From Prorocentrum cordatum (taxonomy: Eukaryota > Sar > Dinophyceae > Prorocentrales > Prorocentraceae), in contig CAUYUJ010017837.1 in the NCBI GenBank assembly GCA_963575745.1, positions 1,492,690 to 1,556,689 of the forward strand: a stretch of DNA of 64,000 bases, in the 5' to 3' direction. The translations under genes were made by a program, and so were the position numbers. This document shows, piece after piece, positions 32,351 through 42,188 of the stretch; the stretch's first letter is position 1; every line of letters begins with the position of its first letter. The notes beneath the pieces were generated by a model. The model worked only from the letters and a program-made list of their open reading frames with translations, did no database searches and was not told the DNA's origin.

Positions 32351-34310
32351 TTCAGGGCGAGGGCTCCGAATCCATTGCGCTGTATGGCGGAGGCTCGATG
32401 TTCCTAGACGGCACAGGCGGCTGCCGCGCCGTCTGCTCCTGCTGCTCCTCGGCGCCCCTCGGCCTCTGGGGCGTCGGAGTCCTCGGAGGTCCTCGACGTT
32501 CGTCTTGTCGATGGCGGTGACCTTGGGAACCGAGGCCGCTGGCGCCGAACTTGATGCTGGCGTTGACGGCGCTGCAGCAGCTGGGCGAGCTCTCTTCATC
32601 ACCTTACCTGCTGGCCTCTTCATCACGGTCACATCGTTCTCCACGGGTTTCTTCAGGCCACAGTGTGCCCCCTGCAGCGCCGCCTCCTTGTCCATCTGGC
32701 TGTCCGTATCATGATATGCGCGTGGATGTGACGCGATCTCTTTCGCCGCCATCGCCTCCAGCTTCTCGATGCGCGCCCTCTCCAGCTCGTAGAAGTTGTT
32801 CCACTCTGGATCCACAAGGCGTTGCTCTGTCAGGTGCATGTTGGCCTTCTCGTACGTATCCTGCAATATCTGGGCCTTGGCTTTGTTCATGTTGCCACGC
32901 TTGACCACCTTGGCGATGTCGTTGACGAACGTGATGGCGTCTTGAATCGTGTTGTAGAAGATGCAGTCGACCTGGATCATCTGCGGGTCGTCACCCACTT
33001 TCAAGCATACTAGCCTCTGGTGGCGTCCTTTCCGCGGCCTGTTCCACTTGAGAAACACCTTGATCTCCTCGCCGTTAGGCGCGTCGCCAGTGAAGAAATC
33101 ATACTCATCTGGTCGCGTAGCGCCCGGAGCCTTCACCTTCACCTTCTCCGTCGTCTTCTCCTTCTCCTTCTCCTTCTCCTTCTCCTGCGGCTTCCCCTTC
33201 GCCTTCCCCTTGGCCTTGGGCTTCGTGTCCAACTCGTAGAAGCGCTTCGCGGTGATCTGCGGCGCGCGTCTCACGGTGCCGCTCCGCCACTTCGCCATCA
33301 TCTGGTCGGAGTCTCTGGCGCCCTTCTCCTTGAACATCTCCGCCGCGAACTTCTCATCGCTGTTCGGCTTGTTCTTCTGCGCCCTGTAGGCGCGCGCCAT
33401 CTCCTGCGGGGGCCGAAACATCTGAAAGAGGATGGAGGGGGCGATTGTGTATATCAGGAAGGGCCAGGACGGAGAGGAGCCCAGCGTACCTGGCCAGGAA
33501 GGACAGGAGGAAAACCCGGAGGAGAAAGGACGAGGGCGATGAGGAGGGTGGAGACGGATGAGGGAGGGGGCCTTTACCATGGGCCCTTTGAAACCGGCCT
33601 TTTAGACGGGGGCGGGAACTTGCCCCAAAAAACTCTGGGCCCCAACGAGCCCCCTGAAACGCGTGGGAGGTATTTGACGGTCGCGCTCCTTGTCGTAGCC
33701 GTGGGACCACTTGTCGTCCGCAGGCGCGTCGCTCGCACTGGATGCTGGCGCCTTGGCAGCAGCTGGAGCAACACCTGCGGGCTCGCCACCTGTCCTCGCG
33801 ATCGCCCTCCATGTCGCTGGGCGGCACTCGCTCCTCCTCCTCGCCACCTTCGTGCTCATCTGCGGGTTCCTCCTCCTCCTCCCCCCCGTCTCCGTCGCCC
33901 TGGTCATCTGCGTCCTCGGCCGTGGCGCCGACCAACTGCAGAGCCCATCCGACATGTTTTCGCAACGACTGGTTCAGGTTGTGGCACATCGTCCTGATCC
34001 GCTTGGCGTACTCCTCCGAGAAGGCGTTGATCTCGCTCTTCTTGAGCTTCAACCGCTTTGGACCATCAGGTTGGCCATCAGCTAGGGTCAACTTCGCCAG
34101 CTGCGCCGTCAGCATGGACTGCTTGAGCAGCAGGGGCCTGTGCACCTCATACAACGCCTGCAGCAGCTCCTAGTGGCGCTTCAGCGCTGGCTCGTCCATC
34201 TGAGATTTCTGCGTGCCCGAGCCGTACTTCACATCGTCTGTGCTAGTGATGTGCTCCTTGAGCGCACGCAATGCTCCTGCAGGATCGTCGCATCGCGTCT
34301 TGGGAGGCAT
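32351..34310 (-). CDS. Charged, Lys-rich protein of unknown function, two exons, with in-frame TAG
   Basis: ATG at 34310 begins MPPKTRCDDPAGALRALKEH and reaches a TAG at 34172-34170. The same frame then continues ELLQALYEVHRPLLLKQSML, KRLKLKKSEINAFSEEYAKR and LNQSLRKHVGWALQLVGATA, followed by acidic runs. A frame change near 33810 leads to GEPAGVAPAAAKAPASSASD and DDKWSHGYDK. The exon ends AAG|GAGCGC (33688) and joins GCAG|GAGATG (33403), a GA-AG intron. Exon 2 encodes EMARAYRAQKNKPNSDEKFA, a KEK/KGK-rich stretch, EEIKVFLKWNRPRKGRHQRL, VDCIFYNTIQDAITFVNDIA and MKRPAGKVMKRA. KRPA motifs are common in dinoflagellate nuclear proteins. The end near 32350 is unclear. The TAG and frameshift suggest a pseudogene or recoding; otherwise the protein looks intact. 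Confidence 0.55.
33404..33687 (-). other. GA-AG intron
   Basis: On the minus strand it starts GAGCGCGACC after GGCTACGACAAG and ends CGGCCCCCGCAG. An alternative acceptor TCCTCTTTCAG lies 18 bases upstream. It is one of few introns here without a triplet array. Confidence 0.5.
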
Positions 34311-34802
34311 CGTGCGCCGTTCAGCGCGAATAATCAAACCTCATGGAGCCCAAACTGGCTATGGCACGGATCAACGCGATGACGAGGTCGGAGGCGGAGC
34401 AAGAGACTTGATCAGGAGGAGGAGCGGGGGCCAGGAAGAGGAGTGGGGCAATTCTGATGAGGCAGACCAGGAAGAGGAGGAGGAGGAGGAGGAGGAGGAT
34501 GAGGGGAAGGCCGAGAAGAGGAGGAGGAGGAAGAGGAGGAGGAGGAGGGGGAGTGGGGGAAGTTGGGAATGTTAGGAAGAGGAGCGGGGGGACGAGGACG
34601 ACCAGGAAGAGAAGTGGGGGGACGAGGGTTACCAGGAAGGGGAGTGCGTGGAGGAGGCGGGTTTGCGTCAGGAGGAATGCCGACGCCGCTGTCGTTGCTG
34701 CTGCGACTGTCGCTGGCACGTCTCGCCATCGTCATTGTCATCGTCGTCGTGGTCACCGTCGTGTTTCCGCTTCTCCTGAGACCCTTCATCCTACTGTTCC
34801 TC
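34311..34802. repeat. Spacer with GAGGAG tract and GGGGGACGAGG units
   Basis: GAGGAG at 34465-34555, then GGGGACGAGGACGACCAGGA repeats at 34585-34645 (three units of about 30 bases). No gene. Confidence 0.7.
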
Positions 34803-34850
34803 GAGGTCGTCGCAAATCCATCAAACGTTTGATGGATTTACGACGACCTC
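34803..34850. repeat. 48-bp near-perfect palindrome
   Basis: Arms read GAGGTCGTCG, one mismatched base, AAATCCATCAAAC, and then the exact inverse. Both strands therefore encode the same KSIKRLMDLRRP-like peptide. There is no spacer at the centre (34826/34827). Confidence 0.9.
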
Positions 34851-35492
34851 CTCCTTCCTGCTTCGAGCCTCCTTCCTCCTCCCCCCCCCCCCTCGGCTGG
34901 GCGGTCGGCCCCGGCGCTCGCGGATGTCGCCGCGGATGTCCGTGTCGTCGGCCACGGCCGTCCTCGGATGGCAAGGACTCTGCGGCTGCTCTTCCTGCTG
35001 CTGCTCCTCTCCTAATCCTTATCCTCGTCGTGTCTTCCTCTTCCCCCTCCTCCTTCTTCCCCTCCGCCTCCCTCTCCTCCTCCTCCTGCTCCTCCTGCTC
35101 CTGCTTTTCCTCCTCCTCCTGTTTCTCCTCCTCCTCCTCCTCCTAGCCTTCACCTCCTGCTCCTTCTCCTCCTGCTCCTCCTCCTCCTCCTTTTGTTACT
35201 GTTCCTCCTCTCCTCCTCCTCCTCCTCCCGAGTGTCCTGGCGGCCCCCGGTGGCGCCATCGCGCGCCGCCCGCTGAGGCGGAGGCGCAAAGCCTGTCACC
35301 CTCGAGCCAATCGGTGGCGGGTCGCGGGCGGCCGCGCGTCATCGGTCTTCCACTGCCCCTTTTTCCCCCCTCTCCTTTTTCCTCATCATTCACGCGGCTC
35401 CCGCACGAATCATCCTCACAATTCTACGTTTAACGTCATGCTATCATAATATCATATATTTTAGCATTACCCATAAATTAAAGGCTGGGCGT
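34851..35492. repeat. Spacer with CTC tract, then AT-rich segment
   Basis: CTC/TCCTGC repeats at 35030-35232. After a GC-rich unique part, 35400-35492 is AT-rich and lies just 3' of the minus-strand Ala-rich ORF, as a 3' untranslated region would. Confidence 0.65.
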
Positions 35493-35936
35493 TTAATTTA
35501 ATGGAGATTGCACCTCTGGGCTCTCGAGCCCAGGTTCGGCCGCCGCTGCGGCGGCGGCAGCGCCGACGGCGGAGGCAGCGGCGGCGGCGGCACCGGCGCG
35601 CGCGGCCGTGGGCCCCAGCGCGGCAGCCCCAGCCACGGCGGCCGCGGCGCCAGCCGCGCAGACGGCGGCAGCGGCGGAGGCAGCGCCTGCGGCGGCCGCG
35701 GCAGCCGCCGCGCTGGCGGGCACGCCGGGAGGCGCCGCGGCGGCGCCGGCGGCGCCAACGGCCCACGCGGCGCCAGCAGCGTCGCCGGCGGCAGCCGCAG
35801 CGCGGGCGGCGCCAGCGGCGCCAGCACTGGCGGCGCTGGCCACGCCAGGAGCGGCCGCGGGGCGGGCGGCGCCCGCGACGCGAGCCGCCCAGGCGGCCGC
35901 CCGCTCCCGCGGGCGTCGCGCCGCGGCAGACTCCAT
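35493..35936 (-). CDS. Alanine-rich intronless ORF behind a relic spliced leader
   Basis: ATG at 35936 to TAA at 35495-35493 gives 147 residues beginning MESAAARRPRERAAAWAARV. Most of the protein is Ala with Gly, Pro and Val, and it ends LESPEVQSPLN. Starting about 80 bases upstream is a double relic spliced leader (36051-36016), so the locus has the hallmarks of a gene copied back from a mature mRNA. The plus strand is also open here because of GCC/GGC content, so coding status rests mainly on the spliced leader and the following AT-rich segment. No domain; no function assigned. Confidence 0.45.
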   Translation of the reverse strand: MESAAARRPRERAAAWAARVAGAARPAAAPGVASAASAGAAGAARAAAAAGDAAGAAWAVGAAGAAAAPPGVPASAAAAAAAAGAASAAAAVCAAGAAAAVAGAAALGPTAARAGAAAAAASAVGAAAAAAAAEPGLESPEVQSPLN

Positions 35937-36015
35937 CGGCGCCGGGCGGGCCCGCACCTGGCCAGGGGCGTGCTCGACCGTTGCCCCTGGAGGGAGGAAC
36001 ACCCTCGGGAAACGG

Positions 36016-36051
36016 CTTGAGTCAAAGGGGCTTGAGCCAAAAGGCTACGGA
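36016..36051 (-). promoter_or_regulatory. Double relic dinoflagellate spliced-leader sequence
   Basis: Minus-strand 36050-36031 reads CCGTAGCCTTTTGGCTCAAG. The canonical dinoflagellate leader has one additional A after CCGTAGCC and is otherwise identical. It is followed at once by CCCCTTTGACTCAAG (36030-36016), a diverged second copy of the leader's 3' part. Tandem relic leaders are the known signature of trans-spliced mRNAs that were reverse-transcribed and reinserted. Confidence 0.85.
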
Positions 36052-36300
36052 GGCTGGAGGGGATACGCGAAGCGTCAAGAGTTTCCTAGGTCGTGGGCTC
36101 TGCCGCTCCAGACGCCCCCAGCTTGGCCTCCAAGACGGCTGAGATATGCCTGTTGCGCGACTTCTGGATGTCGATGCCGCGAGGCGGGGCAGCAACGCGC
36201 GGCTGGCCGCGAGAAGGGGGGTGGTCCGTGCAGTCGACCGCCAGGTCGCCAGGGTGCCTCGGCCAGCCGCTAAAAGTGGTTCGGCGCGGCACGGCGGGGC
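36052..36300. other. Unassigned GC-rich segment
   Basis: Frames are open on both strands: plus ARLLDVDAARRGSNARLAAR, minus RNRHISAVLEAKLGASGAAE. The two cannot be separated by eye. Confidence 0.35.
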
Positions 36301-36735
36301 TCCCCTCCTCCTTTTCCTCCTCCTCCTCCTCCTCCTCCTCCTCCTCCTCCTCTTCCTCCTTTTCCTCCTCTTCCTCCTGCTCCTCCTCCTGCTCCTCCTC
36401 CTCCTTTTCCTCCTCCTCCTCTTCTTCTTATTCTTCTTCTTATTATTATTATTCTTATTCTTTTTATCATTATTAATATGATGATGATGATTAGTATTGT
36501 TACTATTCTTATGATTAGTATTATTATTCGTGCTCCTCCTCCTCCTCCTCCTCCTCCTCCTCTTCCCTCCTCCTCCTCCTCCTGCTCCTCCTGCTCTTGC
36601 TCCTGCTCCTCCTCCTCCTCCTCCTCCTCCTCTTCCTCCTCTTCCTCACCTTCCCCCTCCTCTTCTCCTCCTCCTCCTCCTCTCCGCCTCTTACTATTAT
36701 TATATACCTCCTCCTCCTCCTCCCCATACCACCGC
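36301..36735. repeat. CTC arrays flanking an AT-rich triplet segment
   Basis: CTC at 36305-36420, TTA/TTC triplets at 36421-36530, CTC again at 36531-36725. The AT-rich part looks like mutated versions of the same triplets. Confidence 0.9.
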
Positions 36736-36797
<62 letters not shown>

Positions 36798-37460
36798 TCA
36801 TCATCATCATCATCATCAGCATCATCATCAGCATCAGCATCATCAGCAGCATCAACAGCAGCGTCATCACTATCATCATCATCATCATCACCCCCATCAG
36901 CAACATCATCGTCACCAACAGCAGCATGATCAGCATCATCCGCATCATCATCACCATCACCATCACCACCAGCATCATCATCAGCAGCAACATCACCATC
37001 GTCAGCATCATCTGCATCAGCATCATCAGCATCACCATCATCATTAGTATCATCACCACCACCATCATCAGCATCAGCATCGTCATCATCACCACCATCA
37101 TCATCATCATCAAATTCATCATCATCACCACCAGCATCATAATCATCACCAGCATCAGCATCATCATAACCATGACCATCATCATCATCAACATCATCAA
37201 CATCAGCATCATCGTCGTCGTCAGCATCGTCATCATCGTCATCATCGTCATCATCATCATCATCGTCATCATCATCATCATCATCATCATCGCCATCACC
37301 ATTACCATCACCATCACCATCACCATCACCATCATCATCATCATCACCACCATCACCACCATCGGCACCATCACCATCACGACCACCTCCATCTGTCACC
37401 ATCACCCACCAATCCACCAATCTGTCATCCATTCCCACCCCCATCGTCACCGTCATTGTC
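36736..37460. repeat. ATC array, about 700 bases
   Basis: ATCATC with AGC, ACC and GTC substitutions, giving Ile, Ser, His or, on the other strand, Asp and Met runs. Confidence 0.95.
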
Positions 37461-37900
37461 ATCGTCATCCTCATGCCAGCAGCAGCAGCCGCATCATTGG
37501 CAACATCATCACCATCATCGGCCACATCGCCACCACCGTCGTTGTCAGACCACCATCGTCATCATCAGAAGCAGCAGCAGCAGCAGCAACAGCGTCATCA
37601 TCACAGGCAGCATTGTCACCATTCTCAAAGCATCACCATCATCAAGCGTCGCGCCGCACGCCGTCTTCATAATCCCCCACTGTGCCGCGCGGCGCCGAGT
37701 GGAGCCTCGGGCCTCTTATCAGTCCATCAGCACTTTGCATTGCACACTCTTCACAAGGCAAAGGGGCTCGAGGGACTGGGCGTCCCACATGACTGCCGGG
37801 GCGCCCTGAGTGACTTGTCCCAAGAGAAATGACCAGAAGATATATTACAATGGTTTCGGCCCCGATGGAAGGTGTCCGAGCTGGCTGTGGGAGCCCTCTG
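37461..37900. other. Spacer with AGC and ATC remnants, no gene
   Basis: AGCAGC tracts to about 37590, then GC-rich unique sequence. No recognised coding signal. Confidence 0.5.
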
Positions 37901-38125
37901 GTGCCAGAGTGGCCCTCCCCCGCCGCCAAAACGCCCCAAAGACGCCTCCAGAGGCGTTCGAGAAGCCCCAAAAGGCCTGCAAGAGGCGCCCAAGAGGCGC
38001 AGAAGAGACTCCCAAGAGAAGCCCAACGGGCGACCAACAGGCGCCCAAGGCCAAAGGGCGCCCAAAGGCCCCCCAAAGAGGCAAACCGAGAGGCGAGAGG
38101 CCCAAAGGTATCCAGCAGGACTCTG
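37901..38125. repeat. CCCAAGAGGCGC-type minisatellite
   Basis: Degenerate 10-15-base units CCCAAGAGGCGC and CCAAAGGGCG. Same family as 59.8-60.2, 61.1-62.3 and 63.4-63.9 kb. Confidence 0.85.
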
Positions 38126-38375
38126 ATGCACAATCCAAGGGCACGATGCCGAGATGGGCTCAGGGCAACTAGAAGCTAGATAATGGTACGCAATACCTCG
38201 CGATTGCGGGTGCGAGCGGGGGGGGCCGGCGCTGGGTGGGTCGCAGGTGGGTCGAGGGTGGGTGGGTCGCGGGTGGGTCACGGGTGGGTTGCGGGGTGGG
38301 TCGCCGAGTAGGTCGCGGGTGGGTCGCGTGCGGGGCGCTAGCGAGGACGACAACAAGGACAACACCAACAGCACC
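38126..38375. repeat. GGTCGCGGGTGG minisatellite
   Basis: Units of about 11-13 bases, GGTGGGTCGCGG, from 38228 to 38335, preceded by unique sequence. Confidence 0.85.
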
Positions 38376-38490
38376 AATCATTCTAAGACTGTTCGCTCTT
38401 ACTTGCCCGCGTGTCGTTCAAAACGAGTTCCCCACACCCTCGATACCCGCCCTGTTTGTCTTCGATCACACCCCCTTTGTGGGGATTGTT
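38376..38490. repeat. Module M, copy 1
   Basis: Landmarks in order: AATCATTCTAAGACTGTTCG, CCTCGATACCCGCC, GTCTTCGATC, and a hairpin CCCC-CTTTGT-GGGG at 38471-38484. See copies at 39.62, 40.46 and 41.86 kb. Confidence 0.85.
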
Positions 38491-38939
38491 TCTTTTTGCG
38501 GGGGGCGGCGGGCTTAGACAGGCGGGCAAACCTGCACGGGCGGCCAATCCTCCGTGGGCATACATGCGCCCGCCATTGGAATTGGTGTGGGCCCTGCAGA
38601 AAGAGGAGGAGGATAACGAGGGGAGCGGGAGGAAAGGAGGGGGAGGGACGAAGGAAGAGGGAAAACGACGGGAGATAAGGAGCGAAGAGGGGGGCGGTTG
38701 ATTAGAGGCAGAGAGAAAGAGAGAGACAGATAATGACAGATAAGAGGGGTAGAGAAAGAGAGAGGGGGAGAGAGAGAGAGAGAGGGGAGAAAGAGAGAGA
38801 AAGAGGGAGGGAGGAGGCAGGAGAGGGGAGGGAGAAGGGAGGACGAGGAGGGAGAGGGGATAGGGCAGAGAGGCATAAGGATGAGGGAAGAGAGGAGGGA
38901 GAGAGAAGGGAGGAGAGGAGGGAGAAGGGAGGAGGGAGG
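38491..38939. repeat. GC-rich spacer and GA-rich tract
   Basis: Unique to about 38595, then GAGGAG, GAGAGAGA and GGAGGGAG words to 38939. Confidence 0.8.
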
Positions 38940-39216
38940 AGGAGCAGGAAGGTAAGAGCGTGAACGTTCGAGGAAGTCCTAGGCGAAAGCGCCGTTCCAC
39001 AAGGAAGCCTCGGGCGGCAGCCCACGACGGGCGGGCGATTCCCTGACGGGCGGGTCGGGCGGGTGGGACATTCAAGCGGGATGCCTGAGTATGGCGAGAG
39101 CGCGATTACTATGTAAATTGTAGCGGCGTCCTTGGCGCAGCGTGTTTCCTGAGCGTCGAAAGCGCGATTTCTGAATACATTGCATGGGAGTCACAGGCGA
39201 GAGCACAATTCCTGAA
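38940..39216. repeat. Duplicated segment D, copy 1
   Basis: From GGAGCAGG through GAACGTTCGA, GCGGCAGCCCACGACGGGCG and GGGACATTCAAGCGGGATGC to GCACAATTCCTGAA. It matches 42834-43109 in the same orientation across the whole length. Confidence 0.85.
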
Positions 39217-39466
39217 TAACATGTGAAGGGTTCTCTGGCGGGAGCGGGGGTCTTGATGAAATTGCGAGGGAGTCTTGATTCAATTGCGAGGAAGTCTCAA
39301 GCGGGAGAGCCGTTCCTGAGTAAATTGTGAGGAAGTCTCAGATGGGAGCGGGGGTCCTGACAAAATTGTGAAGATGTCACAGGCGGGAGCACCGATCCTG
39401 AGTAAATTGTGAAGAAGTCTCAAGAGCGGGGGTCCTGAGTAAATCTGGAGGAAGTCTCAGGCGGGA
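39217..39466. repeat. Minisatellite, unit like AAATTGTGAGGAAGTCTCA
   Basis: Imperfect units of about 40 bases, with AAATTGTGAGGAAGTCTCA followed by GCGGGAGCGCCGTTCCTGAG. Confidence 0.85.
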
Positions 39467-39610
39467 GCCGTTGTTGTTGTAATCCGGAGGGGCCAGGGGT
39501 TCAGTTTGAGCACCAAGACTTTCCCTGTCAAAAAACAGGGTGCGGGCGTCGAGGGGCACACTTTGACTGAGAAAAAGCAGCATGCACCGGTGAGGGGGGA
39601 TCAACAATAA
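39467..39610. repeat. Module N, copy 1
   Basis: GCCGTTGTTGTTGTA, then hairpin 1 CCCTGT-CAAAAA-ACAGGG (39523-39540), then GTGC...GCAC (39540-39559), then CTTTGACTGAGAAA and TGCACCGGTGAGGGGGGATC. It directly precedes module M copy 2. Confidence 0.85.
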
Positions 39611-39620
39611 GTGAGCATTC

Positions 39621-39740
39621 AATCATTTGAAGACTGTTCGCTCTCACTGGCACGCATGTTTGCACTCTGCAGACCCCACCCCTCGATACCCGCCCATTTC
39701 GTCTTCGATCGCACCCCCTGTCGGGGGGAATATCTTCCTG
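39621..39740. repeat. Module M, copy 2
   Basis: AATCATTTGAAGACTGTTCG, CCTCGATACCCGCC, GTCTTCGATCG and hairpin CCCCC-TGTC-GGGGG (39714-39727). Confidence 0.85.
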
Positions 39741-40455
39741 GTCGGCCACTGACCGCAGCGCGAAGAACTCTCGAACGAGTTCGACGTTCCTGAAATCGGG
39801 GGCCTCTCTGGCCAGGAGAGGGGCTCTCGGAATACATATTGAGAAATATCGAACGGGAACCTTTGTCGCCGTGTCTGGGCCTCCGCCAACTTGCCTGAAT
39901 TACGAGAAAGGCTTGAGCGAGAGGAGAGCGCCACTCTTGAGTTCGGGGGCCTCTCTGGCAAAGGCCTCTGCGAATACATCTCGAGGAAATATCGAACGGG
40001 AGCCCTTGTCGTAGTGTGTCGGCCTCCACCAAGTTGACTGAATCATGAGAACGTCTCGAGCGACAGCGCCGTTCCTGAATTCGGGGGCCTTCCTGGACAG
40101 GGGCTCTCGGAGTAAATCGTGAGGAAGTATGGAGCAGGAGCCCTTGTCGTCGTGGCAGGGCCCCCCCGATTTGACTGAATTGCAAGGAAGTCTCGAGCGA
40201 GAGCACCTTTCCTGAGTTCGGGGACCTCTCTGGCAAGGGTGTCTCGGGGTAAATTGTGAGGAAATATCGAGCGGGAGCCGTTGTCGTCGTAGCTGGGCCT
40301 CCAAGGGCCCACATTTACGCTCAAGCCAACGCTCGAGCGAGAGCCTCGTTTTCAGAGAAGATGTAGCCGGCGTCGAAGCGAGAGCGCCTGGAATCGTTTC
40401 CGGATGCCCACAATAATTATTGCCTCGCGTGAATATTCAACAACAGCAACAAACA
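39741..40455. repeat. Minisatellite block, unit ending GAATTCGGGGGCCTCTCTGG
   Basis: Longer units of about 130 bases containing GTTCCTGAATTCGGGGGCCT, a GGGGCTCTCGGAATAAAT-like phrase and GGGAGCCCTTGTCGTCGTGG, at least four degenerate copies between 39790 and 40320. Confidence 0.75.
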
Positions 40456-40458
40456 AAC

Positions 40459-40580
40459 AATCATTTTAAGACTGTTCGCTCCAATCTGCCCACGTGCTAA
40501 TCAATACGTGTATCCCAAACCCTCGATACCCGCCTTCGTCGTCTTCGATCGTGCCCCCTTGGGGGTATATCTTCCTTACC
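40459..40580. repeat. Module M, copy 3
   Basis: AATCATTTTAAGACTGTTCG, CCTCGATACCCGCC, GTCTTCGATCG and hairpin CCCCC-TT-GGGGG (40554-40565). Confidence 0.85.
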
Positions 40581-41681
40581 TGCCACGTGTATTCAATGCA
40601 GCCCCTAAAACAATGGAAGAGGGGACGGGTGGAAGGGGAGGAAGAATAATGGAGCACGACAGAAATTAGCAGGAGGGGGGCAAGGAGCAGAAAACAAGTG
40701 GCATTACCAGACGGGCAAATCGGGTGGACAGACCCATAGCGGGCAGGTCGGGAAGGCGGGCTCAAGCGACGAGGTCGAGCAGGCGGGTTGCTGAAGCGTG
40801 GGTCCTGCGTGAATCGCGAGAAAATCTCGAGCGATAGCGCGATTCCTAAGTAAATCGTGAGAAAAGCCAGCGTGGGCCACGAAAGGCAGAAAGTCCGAGG
40901 CCACCGAGGGCAGCGACGGGGCCGTTGAGGGCAGCACCGGGGCCACGAAACGCAGCGAGGGGGCCACAAAGGGCGACAGCGGGGCCACCAAGGGAATGCA
41001 TATGGGGCCACGACGGGCGCGAGCGAGCGGGGGCCACGAAGGGCATTCGTACACGGGGCCACAAAGGGCGACAGCGGGGCCACTGAGGGCAGCAAAGGGG
41101 CCACGAAGGGCAGCGCGGGGGCCACGAAGGGCGACAGCGGGGCGACGAAGGGCATGCGTATGGGGCCACGACGGGCGAGTGCGAGCGGGGGCAACGAAGG
41201 GCATATAATGCGGGGCCACAAAACGACATCGACGGAGCCACTGAAGGCAGCAACGGGGCCACGAAGGGCAGCGAACGAAGGCGGCCCCGGAACCAGTACG
41301 GGCAGCGAGGGGCATCAAAGGCGGGCGAAGGGCAGCGAGCAGCGACTGCAATCATTAATGGGCTGGTCGGGCGGGCAGGCCCCGACGGGCGGGTCGAGCG
41401 GGCGGGTCGTTGAAGCGTGAGTCCTGCTTGAACCACCAGGCAATATGTAGCGGGAGCGCAACTCCTGAATGTCGAGGACCGGCATCTGAATAAATTGTGA
41501 AGAAATATCAAGCTAAGCGGTTCGGTGGTAACTTGCGAGGAAATCCCAAACGAGAACGCGATTCTGCAATACATTGTCAAGAAAGATCAAGCGGGAGCCG
41601 CGATTCGGTGGTAACTTGGCAGGAGGTCCCAAGCGAGAGCACGATTCTTGAATAAATTGTGAGGAAGTATCAGACGGGAAC
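40581..41681. repeat. GGGCCACGAAGGGC minisatellite and related units
   Basis: At 40875-41340 a GGGGCCACGAAGGGCAGCG unit of about 18-30 bases repeats some 20 times. At 41410-41680 AAATTGTGAGGAA-type units return. Confidence 0.85.
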
Positions 41682-41819
41682 TGCGGTTGTTGTACACCAG
41701 GGGCAAACCACATAGTTTAAGCCTCCAGATTTTTTCTGATATAACACACGGTGCAAGCCCGGGGAGGGGCACTTCAATCGAACAAATACAATGTGCACCG
41801 GGCGGGGGGATCAACAATG
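41682..41819. repeat. Module N, copy 2 (diverged)
   Basis: GCGGTTGTTGTACACCAGGG, a decayed hairpin 1, an intact GTGC...GCAC stem at 41751-41772, and GTGCACCGGGCGGGGGGATC. It precedes module M copy 4 by about 40 bases. Confidence 0.8.
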
Positions 41820-41860
41820 ATCATCCTTCATAAATGAACTGATTCAACAACAGCAACAAC

Positions 41861-41980
41861 AATCATTCCAAGACTGTTCGCTCCTACCGACCCGCGTGTC
41901 ATTCACTACGCATATCCCAAAGCCTGGATACCCGCCCTCTTTGTCTTCGATCGTACCCCAATTTGGGGGGTTATATTCCT
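41861..41980. repeat. Module M, copy 4
   Basis: AATCATTCCAAGACTGTTCG, CTGGATACCCGCC, GTCTTCGATCG and the perfect hairpin CCCCAATTTGGGG (41956-41968). Confidence 0.85.
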
Positions 41981-42188
41981 TCCTGGCCACGTGTAATTGG
42001 AGAAGCCCCTAAACAGGGTAACGAAAGGGACAGGACAAAAAGGACGAAGGGATCGGAGTGAGGGAAGGATTAGAGGGGAGGGCCGATGATCTGGGGCCTG
42101 AGTGGGCGCGTTCGGGGCCTCTGTGGGCTGCGGCAGGGGCCTCTGTGGGCAGCGTGGCGGGGCCACGCTGGGCGCGTCTGAGGCGATA
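41981..42188. repeat. Spacer and start of the GGGGCCTCTGTGGGC minisatellite
   Basis: GGGGCCTCTGTGGGCAGCG units begin at about 42090. Confidence 0.75.

Noticed and set aside
32351-32420. Plus-strand exon after CTGCCTTTCAG (GEGSESIALYGGG)
   Set aside because: The minus strand of the same stretch reads sensibly as the C-terminus of the charged-protein gene, so the acceptor is probably chance.
36530-37672. Open frames of more than 300 codons rich in Ile, His or Asp
   Set aside because: They are produced by CTC and ATC repeats on either strand.
38376-41980. Minus-strand I-E-D-x-x-G-G-Y peptide of module M as a conserved protein
   Set aside because: Third codon positions are as conserved as the others and copies have stops in different places, so DNA-level repetition explains it.
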